From Streptococcus parasanguinis (GTDB lineage Bacteria; Bacillota; Bacilli; Lactobacillales; Streptococcaceae): a stretch of DNA of 14,141 nt. The notes below the pieces were generated by a model. That model was not told where the DNA came from. It did not search any database and saw only the letters and a program-made list of their open reading frames with translations. The position numbers were made by a program, and so were the translations under genes. The first letter of the stretch is position 1, and the number at the start of each line of letters is the position of its first letter. The stretch is from the NCBI GenBank assembly GCA_018377375.1, contig JAGZZN010000047.1, positions 1-14,141 of the forward strand, read 5' to 3'. Positions 6,191 to 13,303 of this stretch are shown here, piece after piece.

Positions 6191-7080
6191 ACTTCTACTC
6201 CTGATTCAAGTTTAAAGATCTCATCAATAGTTGGGGCTTGGTGGTCAAAGGTCGCAATGTAGTGGCCCTTGGTCAAGCGGTTAAATAATTCTGGACCAGC
6301 TGACGCATCATCCAAGATCAACTTCCAAGTCCCTTGCTTGGTCATGCTGACCTTGGTCACGTGTGGCAGAGCTTCTAGCTCTTCTTTGCTAAAGTCGTTA
6401 GAGACAAAGAGGCGGGTCTTGCCATAGCTATTCCGGACCTCTTGGACAGGCCCTGAAAGGACAACCGAACCATCACGGATCATTAGGATATCATCACACA
6501 ACTCTTCGACGTTGGTCATGACGTGGTCAGAAAAGATAATGGTTGCCCCACGCTCTTTTTCTTCAAAGATGACCTGCTTGAGCACCTCTGTATTGACCGG
6601 ATCCAATCCGCTAAATGGTTCATCTAATATGATCAATTTAGGCTCATGGATCAAAGTGATGATCAGTTGCACCTTCTGTTGGTTCCCTTTTGAGAGGCTC
6701 TTGATTTTATCAGTCAATTTCCCTTTTACTTGGAGTTTTTCCATCCAAATCGGTAATTTTTCCTTGACCTCGGCGGTGCTCATTCCTTTTAAGGCAGCCA
6801 AATAGCGGACCTGCTCAAAAATCGTAAGTTTTGGCATAAGACTGCGCTCTTCAGGCAAATAGCCAATTTCCTTGTAAGTCTCTTGTGTAATGGGTTTGCC
6901 ACCTAGGCGAATCTCGCCGCTGTAGTCCAAAAAGCGCAGGATGCTGTGGAAAATAGTTGTTTTCCCGGCACCATTTTTCCCAACTAAGCCAAGGATATGC
7001 CCTTGTTGAGCTGTCAGATCTACTCCGAAGAGAACCTGCTTATTCCCAAAGCTTTTTTCTAAATGTCTAATTTCTAACAT
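6187..7080 (-). CDS. ABC transporter ATP-binding protein, NatA-like
   Basis: A 297-residue cytoplasmic ATPase energising the permease that follows it. Motifs visible: Walker A GKNGAGKTT at 34-42, the Q-loop region GYLPEERSL at 73-81 (the LPEER form typical of NatA/YhaQ-type ATPases), signature LSKGNQQK at 129-136, Walker B LIILDEP at 149-155, D-loop SGLD, and switch His186 in FSDH. A C-terminal extension of about 75 residues after the nucleotide-binding domain is common in this subgroup. The start has AAAGGAG six bases upstream; the DUF3169 gene ends 11 bp before it, so they are co-transcribed. All catalytic residues are present, and an active transporter is expected. Transported substrate unknown. 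Confidence 0.93.
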   Translation of the reverse strand: MLEIRHLEKSFGNKQVLFGVDLTAQQGHILGLVGKNGAGKTTIFHSILRFLDYSGEIRLGGKPITQETYKEIGYLPEERSLMPKLTIFEQVRYLAALKGMSTAEVKEKLPIWMEKLQVKGKLTDKIKSLSKGNQQKVQLIITLIHEPKLIILDEPFSGLDPVNTEVLKQVIFEEKERGATIIFSDHVMTNVEELCDDILMIRDGSVVLSGPVQEVRNSYGKTRLFVSNDFSKEELEALPHVTKVSMTKQGTWKLILDDASAGPELFNRLTKGHYIATFDHQAPTIDEIFKLESGVEV

Positions 7081-7091
7081 AGATGACTCCT

Positions 7092-7877
7092 TTACTCTTT
7101 ATAATAACGTTTGGTAATTTTGTATTGTGAAATAAGGATATAAATATAGAGAATGGATACGACGAACAAAGCTAAGAGGATATCCGTTTTGAAGGCAACC
7201 CCAATGAGGAGGAGAGCAAGGAGAAGGCTCGGCAAGATATAATTGCTTAACTTAACCACCACTTCGAAATTTTCCTCGTAGCTAATCTGCTTTTCTGCTT
7301 CATCCATCATACTCATCATAAATTCACGCATTTCCTTGGCATCGGCATTGCGGGGAATCGGTTTCCCGTAAACCAAGTTAAAGGTCTTACGATAGAAGAT
7401 ACTCACTAGGAAAAATAGGACAATCAAAGCAAGAAAAAGATAGAGCATGGTAAAAGGTCCAAAGATAAAGGCCGTAGGTTTATCCAAATACATCAATTGA
7501 ATATAAAAGATGATAACGAAAAAGTAGGGCAAGATCATGATGCCTTTAAAGATGGTCGCTAACCCATACAGTTTTTCCTTCTGGATGTCATAGTGATAGG
7601 CTTCATCATCGTCTTCTATTTGGAGCAACTTGTAATGAAGTTTTCTTACCCGCATCAATAAAGCCATCGTGATCAGAAACACGACCAGGAAAAAAACTAC
7701 TGAGCCCAAAAGAAGCAGCTCTTTACTAAAGAAGGATTGGATTTCCAGGGGCTTTTCGGATCCAAACATTCCTGTCAAAAATCCGATAACTCCTCCTATC
7801 AAGCCGGAAACCGTAATGATTCCGACATTTCTCCAAAAACGGTAACGATCAGATCGTTCTTGTTGTTGCTTTTTCAT
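7092..7877 (-). CDS. DUF3169-family integral membrane protein
   Basis: A 261-residue protein with six predicted membrane helices by inspection: about residues 17-38, 53-75, 109-131, 137-161, 214-230 and 232-250. Hydrophilic loops lie at 80-105 (acidic EDDDEAYHYD) and 170-208. This fits the DUF3169 family, which is uncharacterised and, as I recall, often sits next to a small XRE regulator in streptococci. The start ATG lies two bases after the stop of the XRE gene, and the ribosome site (GGGAGAAG) is inside the end of that gene, so the two are tightly coupled. The pairing suggests a membrane sensor or anti-regulator for the XRE protein, or an accessory subunit of the transporter; both are inference. 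Confidence 0.8.
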   Translation of the reverse strand: MKKQQQERSDRYRFWRNVGIITVSGLIGGVIGFLTGMFGSEKPLEIQSFFSKELLLLGSVVFFLVVFLITMALLMRVRKLHYKLLQIEDDDEAYHYDIQKEKLYGLATIFKGIMILPYFFVIIFYIQLMYLDKPTAFIFGPFTMLYLFLALIVLFFLVSIFYRKTFNLVYGKPIPRNADAKEMREFMMSMMDEAEKQISYEENFEVVVKLSNYILPSLLLALLLIGVAFKTDILLALFVVSILYIYILISQYKITKRYYKE

Positions 7878-7879
7878 TT

Positions 7880-8089
7880 TTATTCTTCTCCCTCTACTAG
7901 ACTAAAAACATTCTCCACCGGTTCCTTGAAAATCTGGGCGATGGTGATCGCAATGATAACCGATGGGGTGTATTCCCCACGCTCCAAGAGACTGATGGAC
8001 TGGCGCGAGACTCCTGCTAGCTTGGCTAGCTCGGATTGGTTGAGACCATCACGCGCCCTCAGCTCTTTCAGTCGATTTTTTAATATCAT
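7880..8089 (-). CDS. Small XRE-family helix-turn-helix regulator
   Basis: A 69-residue DNA-binding protein consisting of a single Cro/CI-type helix-turn-helix: scaffold NRLKELRARDGLNQSELAKLAG (in two parts, residues 5-26), recognition helix VSRQSISLLERGEYTPS at 27-43, and a final helix about IAITIAQIFKEPVENVF. There is no ligand or sensor domain, which is normal for the YozG/YvaO-like group. The ATG at 8087-8089 is preceded by GAGG, which overlaps the stop region of the upstream gene. It sits second in a five-gene operon with membrane and ABC transporter genes, so it probably controls that operon through the palindrome near 8463-8507 (inference). Confidence 0.9.
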   Translation of the reverse strand: MILKNRLKELRARDGLNQSELAKLAGVSRQSISLLERGEYTPSVIIAITIAQIFKEPVENVFSLVEGEE

Positions 8090-8094
8090 AATGA

Positions 8095-8409
8095 CTACCT
8101 CAATTGTTGAATTAATTCAACATCTTCAATACGAACTAATTTTGTCACCCCATGTTGTTTATCGGTCTCACGACTCAATTTGACCCAATCTTCATCAAAA
8201 TCAACAATTTCCCACTTAGTTCCAAAACCATTTACAGTAACCGTGGCCGTTTGGCCTTTTAATTCTTCTAAAAGTCTAGACATGTCTTGATTTCCTTTCA
8301 CTTGTTTTTCTAATCTTTTAATACGTTTGTTCAACTTTTTTATCTTCTTTTCTGTGCTTGCATAAATGATAACCAGAAAAGGGATAAATAGAATCCATAT
8401 AGCTCCCAT
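8095..8409 (-). CDS. Small membrane-anchored protein with coiled coil and possible Sm-like C-terminal domain
   Basis: This 104-residue protein has no recognised name. The start is the ATG at 8407-8409, because AGGAG lies eight bases upstream; the open frame extends 20 codons further but that would run through the promoter. Residues 2-17 (GAIWILFIPFLVIIYA) form one membrane helix; 20-50 are highly basic then mixed, with heptad Leu/Ile spacing (KKIKKLNKRIKRLEKQV), indicating a coiled coil. Residues 51-104 look like a small beta domain (TATVTVNGFGTKWEIVDFDEDWVKLSR, in two parts, ending with VRIEDVELIQQL). This pattern resembles Sm/SH3-like barrels of small Firmicutes proteins, but the match is by impression only. 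It leads the XRE operon; the next gene starts five bases after its stop. Confidence 0.75.
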   Translation of the reverse strand: MGAIWILFIPFLVIIYASTEKKIKKLNKRIKRLEKQVKGNQDMSRLLEELKGQTATVTVNGFGTKWEIVDFDEDWVKLSRETDKQHGVTKLVRIEDVELIQQLR

Positions 8410-8440
8410 AAGAATATCTCCTCTTCTTTCAACTAAAAAC

Positions 8441-8469
8441 ATTGTAACACTTCTTTTTCTTTTTGACAA
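8441..8469 (-). promoter_or_regulatory. Promoter of the XRE/DUF3169/ABC operon
   Basis: On the minus strand -35 TTGTCA (8464-8469) and -10 TACAAT (8441-8446) are separated by 17 bp, 32 bp ahead of the chosen start codon at 8409. The -35 box lies inside one arm of the palindrome at 8463-8482, a typical repressor arrangement. Confidence 0.7.
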
Positions 8470-8507
8470 GTATATTTGTCAAAAAAATAAAAATATTTGT
8501 CAAAAAT
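8463..8507. promoter_or_regulatory. Candidate XRE operator: palindrome plus repeated half-site
   Basis: TTGACAAGTATATTTGTCAA (8463-8482) has perfect 7-bp arms (TTGACAA/TTGTCAA) around six bases. The right-hand arm is repeated 21 bp further on as TATTTGTCAAAAA (8474-8486 and 8495-8507), two helical turns away, so three half-sites lie on one DNA face. The site covers the operon's -35 box. Binding by the XRE protein encoded in the operon is inference. Confidence 0.55.
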
Positions 8508-8545
8508 AGCAGGATGGTTGACATAGATATTTTGAGGTAAGAAAT

Positions 8546-8571
8546 AAAAGGCCCGCATTTGCGCACCTTTT
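8546..8571. other. Isolated hairpin between the divergent promoters
   Basis: AAAAGG (8546-8551) pairs with CCTTTT (8566-8571), with an inner CGCA/TGCG stem (8555-8564) separated by mismatched pairs. It looks like a small terminator, but no gene reads into it from either side: the operon to the left and the acetyltransferase to the right are both transcribed away from it. Confidence 0.4.
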
Positions 8572-8587
8572 AGCGATCCTTTTTCCA

Positions 8588-8617
8588 TTGACAAGCTCTG
8601 TAAAAAATTTTTATAAT
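8588..8617 (+). promoter_or_regulatory. Promoter of the plus-strand acetyltransferase gene
   Basis: A perfect -35 TTGACA (8588-8593) and perfect -10 TATAAT (8612-8617) are separated by 18 bp. The start codon follows 28 bp later, with AAGGAGA at 8633-8639. Confidence 0.8.
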
Positions 8618-8645
8618 ATAGAAAATACGACTAAGGAGAACCTAC

Positions 8646-9116
8646 ATGACGATTCGTTTAGCGCAACCAAAAGATATTCCTGCTTTGATTGGTCTCTTAG
8701 AACAGATTCTTTCCGTTCACCACCAAGCTCGTCCCGATATTTTCAAGGAAAGTGGCGGAAAATATAGTGAAGAAGAGTTAGAACAGTTAATGGCGCAAGA
8801 TCAGACACCGATTTTCGTCTATGAAAATGCGGATGGCCAGATCCTAGGACATCTCTTCGTCACCATTAAAGAAGTCTCTGACAATCCTGTGCTTCATCCG
8901 ATAAAAAACCTCTTCATCGAGGACTTGTGTGTCGATCAAGCAACGCGTGGACAAAAAATTGGCGATCAACTTTATCAGTTTGCCCTTCGTTATGCAAAGG
9001 AAATCGGATGCTACAACATGACTCTCAATGTCTGGAATGACAATGAAGGAGCCCTTCGCTTCTATCAAAGACAAGGAATGAAGCCTCAAGAAACAGTCAT
9101 GGAAACAATCTTATAA
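8646..9116 (+). CDS. GNAT-family N-acetyltransferase
   Basis: A 156-residue cytosolic acetyltransferase of the GNAT fold, transferring an acetyl group from acetyl-CoA to an amine. The N-terminal IRLAQPKDIPALIGLL is the beta-1/alpha-1 opening of the fold. IEDLCVDQATRGQKIGDQLYQFA (in two parts, about 91-113) contains beta-4 and the acetyl-CoA pyrophosphate loop RGQKIG at 101-106. LNVWNDNEGALRFYQRQGM (about 127-145) is the conserved C-terminal GNAT motif. The N-terminal HHQARPDIF resembles GNATs sometimes grouped with aminoglycoside 6'-acetyltransferase-like proteins, but this does not establish a substrate. It is monocistronic, with a consensus promoter, a strong AAGGAG site and a terminator of its own. 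It is the only confident plus-strand gene in the window. Confidence 0.9.
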   Translation: MTIRLAQPKDIPALIGLLEQILSVHHQARPDIFKESGGKYSEEELEQLMAQDQTPIFVYENADGQILGHLFVTIKEVSDNPVLHPIKNLFIEDLCVDQATRGQKIGDQLYQFALRYAKEIGCYNMTLNVWNDNEGALRFYQRQGMKPQETVMETIL

Positions 9117-9125
9117 AACTAATTA

Positions 9126-9158
9126 AAAAACCGTTGATGCATCTCATCAACGGTTTTT
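9126..9158. terminator. Bidirectional terminator between the convergent GNAT and pheT genes
   Basis: A perfect 14-bp stem, AAAAACCGTTGATG (9126-9139) with CATCAACGGTTTTT (9145-9158), closes a 5-base loop. It yields a U-run on either strand and lies 9 bp past the GNAT stop and 14 bp past the pheT stop, so it can end both transcripts. Confidence 0.88.
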
Positions 9159-9172
9159 CCTATACATATTTG

Positions 9173-11578
9173 TTACCGCACTTCTGCGTCTACTTTTTCT
9201 TCAAGTGATGCTTGGATTTTTTCCATGTAGCGTGCGACTTCTTCGTCGGTCAAGCTATCTTCTGGATTTTGGAAGGTCAAGCTGTAGGCCATTGACTTCA
9301 TACCAAGTCCTAGTTTTTCACCTGAGAAGACGTCAAAGAGTTTGATGTCTGTCAAACGTTTCACGCCAGCTGCTTGAATCGCTTCAACCACTTCTTGGTG
9401 AGTCACTTCTGCTTTGAGGAGAAGGGCGATATCACGGCTGACAGCTGGGAATTTGGTGATTTCCACAAAGGCTGCGGCTGGTTGAAGAGCTGCTTCAATA
9501 GCAGATAAGTTCAATTCTGCCACATAAGTTTCTGGAATATCGTAAGCCTTAGCTGTTACAGGATGCACTTGCCCTAAGACCCCAAGCACTTGGTCACCAA
9601 GTAAGATTAAGGCTGTACGACCTGGGTGGAGACTCTTGATTTCTTGTGTTGCTGTATAAGTCACTTCAAGACCCAAGCGAGCAAAGAGGGCTTCCAAGAT
9701 TCCCTTAGCATAGAAGAAGTCAACTGGAACAGCTGGAGTTTGGAAGTCTTTTTCAGCAACTAAACCTGTCAAAGCAAAGGCAAAGCTATTGATTTCATTT
9801 GGCAAGTCTTCTTTTGGATTACCAGTTTGTTCGAAAACTTTTCCGATCTCATAGAGAGCCAAATCTTTGTTCTTACGAGCAACATTATAAGCTACAGTAT
9901 CCAAGATTCCTGAGATCATATTTTGACGGAGGACTGAACGATCCACAGTCATTGGCCACATGAGCTCTGTTAAATTGCTTGGCGCAGTCGCAAATTCAAC
10001 GGCTTTTTCAGGAGTTGTTAAAGCATAAGTAATGATTTCAGTTAAGCCTGCTCCTTCAGCAATGGTCCGAACTTGACGACGGAGTTTTTGAGTCGCAGTC
10101 AATTCACCGGCTGTCCCATCATCTTTTGGAAGGGTTGCTGGTAATTTGTCATAACCATAAATCCGAGCAATTTCTTCAAAAAGATCCGCTTCGATAGTGA
10201 TGTCCCAACGGCGACGAGGAACGCTCACTGTGAAGCTTTCTGCATTTCCAGAAAGGCCAAAACCAAGACGACGGAAGACATCTTCGACATCCGCATAGGA
10301 AAGCTCTGTTCCAAGGACACGGTTCACGTCTGCAAGAGTAGAAGAAACTTCCACATCCGAAGTATCCAACTGGCCTGCTGAAACGATGCCCTTACGCACT
10401 GTCGCACCAGCCAATTCAACAATCATACTTGCTGCTGCATCAAGGGCTTCATTAACGGTTGCCACATTGATGCCTTTTTCAAAGCGTGAAGATGATTCAG
10501 AGCGTAGGTTGAGACGACTACTTGTCTTACGGATAGATTTGCCATTGAAGACAGCAGCTTCAAGAACTACACGAGTAGACTTTTCAGAGATTTCTGTAGC
10601 CTCTCCACCCATGACACCTGCAAGGGCTACTGGTTTATCAGCAACCGTAATCACGAGGTCACTTGTTTCCAACTCACGCTCTTCCCCGTCCAAGGTCACC
10701 AATTTCTCACCTGCATGCGCTTCACGCACACGGATGTCATTTCCTTCAAAGGTATCCAGATCAAAGGCATGCATCGGCTGACCAAAGTAAAGCAAGATAT
10801 AGTTGGTCACGTCGACGACATTGTTAATGGGACGAATGCCTTCGTTCATGAGGAGGTTTTGCAACCATTGTGGACTTGGTGCGATGGTTACGTTGTCCAA
10901 GATACGAGCTGCATAATAAGGAGCCTTGTCTGTGTCAATGCTGACAGAAAGAGCATCTGCTGCGGCTTGGTCTGTTTCGGTCAAGGTAAAGTCTTTGAAG
11001 TTCACAGCTTTATCATAAATCGCTGCTACTTCATGTGCTACCCCACGCATAGAAAGAGCATCTGCACGGTTTGGAGTGATAGAAAGCTCGATGATTTCAT
11101 CATCCAAGTCGAGGTAAGAGAAGACTTCTTCTCCTGGGACAGCATCTTCTGGCAAGATTTGGATCCCATCTGCAAATTCTTTCGGTACAACAGAGTCAGA
11201 AATCCCTAATTCACCAAGTGAACAGATCATCCCGAGGGATTCCAAACCACGGATTTTCCCTTTTTTAATCTTGTAGTTATCTGCGATGCGAGCACCTGGA
11301 AGAGCCACCATAACCTTGATACCTGCTCGCACATTTGGTGCTCCACAGACGATTTGACGGGCTTCTTCTTCCCCCACATTAACTTGGCAGACATGAAGGT
11401 GTGTCTCTGGCACATCTTCACAAGACAAAACTTCTCCGACGACAATTTTTGAGAGACCAGCAGCAGGCGATTCCACACCTTCTACTTCGATCCCTGTAGT
11501 TGACATTTTTTCAGCCAACTCTTCTGATGGCACATCCACGTCCACCAATTGTTTTAACCATTTATATGATACTAACAT
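9173..11578 (-). CDS. pheT: Phenylalanine--tRNA ligase beta subunit
   Basis: An 801-residue protein of the length usual for bacterial PheT, forming an alpha2-beta2 enzyme with PheS that charges tRNA-Phe in the cytosol. Domain order by inspection: N-terminal MLVSYKWLKQLVDVD, an EMAP/OB-type tRNA-binding domain (about 40-150, with IVCGAPNVRAG and GMICSLGELG), the B3/B4 domain (about 210-385) with the editing region, the B5 domain (about 405-475), a catalytic-like core (IYGYDKLPATLP onward), and the C-terminal ferredoxin-fold anticodon-binding domain (about 707-801, with KFPAVSRDIALLL and LGLGMKSMAYSLTFQ). The ATG has no clear Shine-Dalgarno sequence; a 10-bp hairpin lies 12 bases upstream of it. 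It is the last gene of the pheS-GNAT-pheT operon and is presumably governed by the T-box before pheS. Confidence 0.97.
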   Translation of the reverse strand: MLVSYKWLKQLVDVDVPSEELAEKMSTTGIEVEGVESPAAGLSKIVVGEVLSCEDVPETHLHVCQVNVGEEEARQIVCGAPNVRAGIKVMVALPGARIADNYKIKKGKIRGLESLGMICSLGELGISDSVVPKEFADGIQILPEDAVPGEEVFSYLDLDDEIIELSITPNRADALSMRGVAHEVAAIYDKAVNFKDFTLTETDQAAADALSVSIDTDKAPYYAARILDNVTIAPSPQWLQNLLMNEGIRPINNVVDVTNYILLYFGQPMHAFDLDTFEGNDIRVREAHAGEKLVTLDGEERELETSDLVITVADKPVALAGVMGGEATEISEKSTRVVLEAAVFNGKSIRKTSSRLNLRSESSSRFEKGINVATVNEALDAAASMIVELAGATVRKGIVSAGQLDTSDVEVSSTLADVNRVLGTELSYADVEDVFRRLGFGLSGNAESFTVSVPRRRWDITIEADLFEEIARIYGYDKLPATLPKDDGTAGELTATQKLRRQVRTIAEGAGLTEIITYALTTPEKAVEFATAPSNLTELMWPMTVDRSVLRQNMISGILDTVAYNVARKNKDLALYEIGKVFEQTGNPKEDLPNEINSFAFALTGLVAEKDFQTPAVPVDFFYAKGILEALFARLGLEVTYTATQEIKSLHPGRTALILLGDQVLGVLGQVHPVTAKAYDIPETYVAELNLSAIEAALQPAAAFVEITKFPAVSRDIALLLKAEVTHQEVVEAIQAAGVKRLTDIKLFDVFSGEKLGLGMKSMAYSLTFQNPEDSLTDEEVARYMEKIQASLEEKVDAEVR

Positions 11579-11590
11579 TATTCTGATCGT

Positions 11591-11613
11591 AAGATCCCAC
11601 TAGGTGAGATCTT
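11591..11613 (-). promoter_or_regulatory. Hairpin in the leader immediately before pheT
   Basis: On the minus strand AAGATCTCAC pairs with GTGGGATCTT around a 3-base loop, with one U-G wobble. The stem ends 12 bases before the pheT start. No T-run follows, so it is not a usual terminator. The nearest Shine-Dalgarno-like AAGGA lies upstream of the stem, so the hairpin may shorten the effective distance to the start codon or act as an mRNA processing or stability element (inference). Confidence 0.45.
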
Positions 11614-11645
11614 CTCAATTCCTTTCTCTCAATTTGGACCCACAA

Positions 11646-12176
11646 TTAAGCTTGCGGATTCTCCTTCAAATGCTTGCGTAGCAACCAGTCGGTATCCACA
11701 GCTTCCCCTGTGATAAAGTGGTGCTCGCTAAACCGTTCAAATCCGAATTGTTTGTAAAAGTTTTGGGCCTTAAAATTTCGTTCCCAAACACCCAGCCAGA
11801 CCCAGTCAAATCCACGTTTTTGAGCCTCTTTTAAGGCAAAGGTAAACATTTCCTTGCCATAGCCCTTGCCATGATGTTCTTTTTTGACATAGATACGCTG
11901 GATTTCAAAAGCATTGTCCATCTCTACTGGCTCCGTTTGTGCCTTGCCCCAGTTAAACTTGAGGAAACCACAAATTTCCTGATGGTGATCAAGGACAAAA
12001 TAGGTCTCTGATTCCGGGTCTGCTAGGTCCTTTTTGATTTGCTCTAGCGATAAAACCGTCTGGTAGTAATCTTCCATATCGGCATCAGAGTTGTAGGGAC
12101 CAAAGGTATCCCCATAGGTTTCCACCTCTAATTCCCTTAAAATATGAAATTCTTTCGCCTTAACTTTTACTAACAT
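11646..12176 (-). CDS. GNAT-family N-acetyltransferase located between pheS and pheT
   Basis: A 176-residue acetyl-CoA-dependent N-acetyltransferase. Motifs: ICGFLKFNWG (about 68-77, beta-2/3 region), EIQRIYVKKE (91-100, beta-4), the acetyl-CoA loop HHGKGYGK at 101-108, LGVWERNFKAQNFYKQFGF at 128-146. The overall layout resembles PaiA-like polyamine acetyltransferases, but the substrate is not determined. The insertion of a GNAT gene between pheS and pheT is, as I recall, standard in Streptococcus (including S. pneumoniae) and absent from most other bacteria. The start lies two bases after the pheS stop and has no clear Shine-Dalgarno sequence, so it is probably translated by coupling to pheS. 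Sharing the T-box leader puts it under tRNA-Phe control. Confidence 0.9.
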   Translation of the reverse strand: MLVKVKAKEFHILRELEVETYGDTFGPYNSDADMEDYYQTVLSLEQIKKDLADPESETYFVLDHHQEICGFLKFNWGKAQTEPVEMDNAFEIQRIYVKKEHHGKGYGKEMFTFALKEAQKRGFDWVWLGVWERNFKAQNFYKQFGFERFSEHHFITGEAVDTDWLLRKHLKENPQA

Positions 12177-12178
12177 AA

Positions 12179-13225
12179 TTATTTAAACTGTTCTGAGAAG
12201 CGAACATCCCCTTGATAGAAGCCACGGATATCATTGATTCCGTAACGAAGCATGGCCACACGCTCTTGACCAAGTCCAAAGGCAAATCCTGAATAGATTG
12301 TTGGATCAATCCCACTCATCTCAAGGACGCGTGGGTGAACCATACCGGCTCCCATGATTTCAATCCAACCAGTTTTCTTACATACGTTACATCCCGCTCC
12401 ACCACACTTGAAGCAAGAAACGTCCACTTCAACCGATGGCTCAGTGAATGGGAAGTAAGAAGGACGCAAACGGATTTGACGTTCTGCACCAAACATCTTT
12501 TGCACGATCAATTGAAGCGTTCCTTGAAGGTCGGCCATAGAAATGCTTTTCCCAACGACCAAGCCTTCGATTTGATGGAATTGGTGGCTGTGGGTCGCAT
12601 CATCCGTATCCCGACGGAAAACCCGCCCTGGCGAGATCATCTTCAAAGGCCCCTTGCTAAAGTCATGCGCATCCATCGCCCGCGCCTGTACAGGTGAGGT
12701 ATGGGTCCGAAGCAAGATTTCTTCTGTGATATAGAAGGTATCCTGCATATCCCGCGCTGGGTGATCTTTAGGCAGATTCATCCGTTCAAAGTTATAATAA
12801 TCTTGCTCCACTTCAAAGCCGTCTACGACTTGATACCCCATCCCGATAAAGATATCTTCGATTTCTTCACTAGTTTGGGTCAAAATATGACGGTAACCAC
12901 TAGCAACTGGACGACCTGGAAGGGTCACATCGATGCTTTCGCTCGCTAGTTTAGCTTGGACTTTCTTTTCTTCCAAGAGTTTGGCGGTTTCTTCAAAGGC
13001 AGCCGTCAAGACATCACGGGCTTCATTGACGTGTTTTCCAATAACCGGACGCATCTCAGCAGAGACATCCTTCATCCCTTTAAGAATTTCCGTCAGAGAT
13101 CCTTTTTTCCCAAGAACAGAGACCCGTAGTTCTTGCATCTCTTTTTCATTTTCAGCAGAGATCTGCTTCAAGGCTGCCAGCGTTTCTTCTCGAAGCGCTT
13201 TTAGTTGTTCTTCAATCGTTGACAT
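12179..13225 (-). CDS. pheS: Phenylalanine--tRNA ligase alpha subunit
   Basis: A 348-residue class II aminoacyl-tRNA synthetase subunit of typical length. Residues 1-90 form the N-terminal coiled coil that contacts tRNA (GKKGSLTEILKGM at 39-51). The catalytic core follows: LRTHTSPVQAR at 172-182, motif 2 FRRDTDDATHSHQFHQIEG at 203-221, RPSYFPFTEPS at 254-264, a cysteine cluster CFKCGGAGCNVC at 271-282 as in other Firmicutes, and motif 3 GFAFGLGQERVAMLRYGI at 313-330. The start is the ATG at 13223-13225 with GGAGG five bases upstream; the open frame reaches seven codons further but without such a site. First gene of the operon, directly behind the T-box leader. Confidence 0.97.
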   Translation of the reverse strand: MSTIEEQLKALREETLAALKQISAENEKEMQELRVSVLGKKGSLTEILKGMKDVSAEMRPVIGKHVNEARDVLTAAFEETAKLLEEKKVQAKLASESIDVTLPGRPVASGYRHILTQTSEEIEDIFIGMGYQVVDGFEVEQDYYNFERMNLPKDHPARDMQDTFYITEEILLRTHTSPVQARAMDAHDFSKGPLKMISPGRVFRRDTDDATHSHQFHQIEGLVVGKSISMADLQGTLQLIVQKMFGAERQIRLRPSYFPFTEPSVEVDVSCFKCGGAGCNVCKKTGWIEIMGAGMVHPRVLEMSGIDPTIYSGFAFGLGQERVAMLRYGINDIRGFYQGDVRFSEQFK

Positions 13226-13258
13226 ATTTCCTCCATCATGGTCCACCTACAGACATAG

Positions 13259-13303
13259 AAAAAAACCGCGTGCCTTCTCCTAATCGGAGCGTTGACACGC
13301 GGT
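13259..13303 (-). terminator. Regulatory terminator of the T-box leader
   Basis: On the minus strand ACCGCGTG (13296-13303) pairs with CACGCGGT (13265-13272), with an inner CTCC/GGAG stem, followed by a run of seven T (13259-13265). The 5' strand of the stem overlaps the conserved T-box sequence, so antiterminator and terminator are mutually exclusive. Confidence 0.85.

Noticed and set aside
1732..8409. One large operon from the XRE module through the paralog array
   Set aside because: A perfect 10-bp terminator stem (4944-4969) and a separate near-consensus promoter (4862-4890) lie between them, although some readthrough is possible.
10715..11209. A 164-codon plus-strand open frame inside pheT
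   Set aside because: It is antisense to a fully conserved synthetase gene, has no promoter or ribosome site and no recognisable domain.
13259..13303. Terminator of the ParB-like gene
   Set aside because: The hairpin lies behind the T-box sequence and shares its bases, so it is the regulatory terminator of the pheS leader, not the end of the gene upstream.
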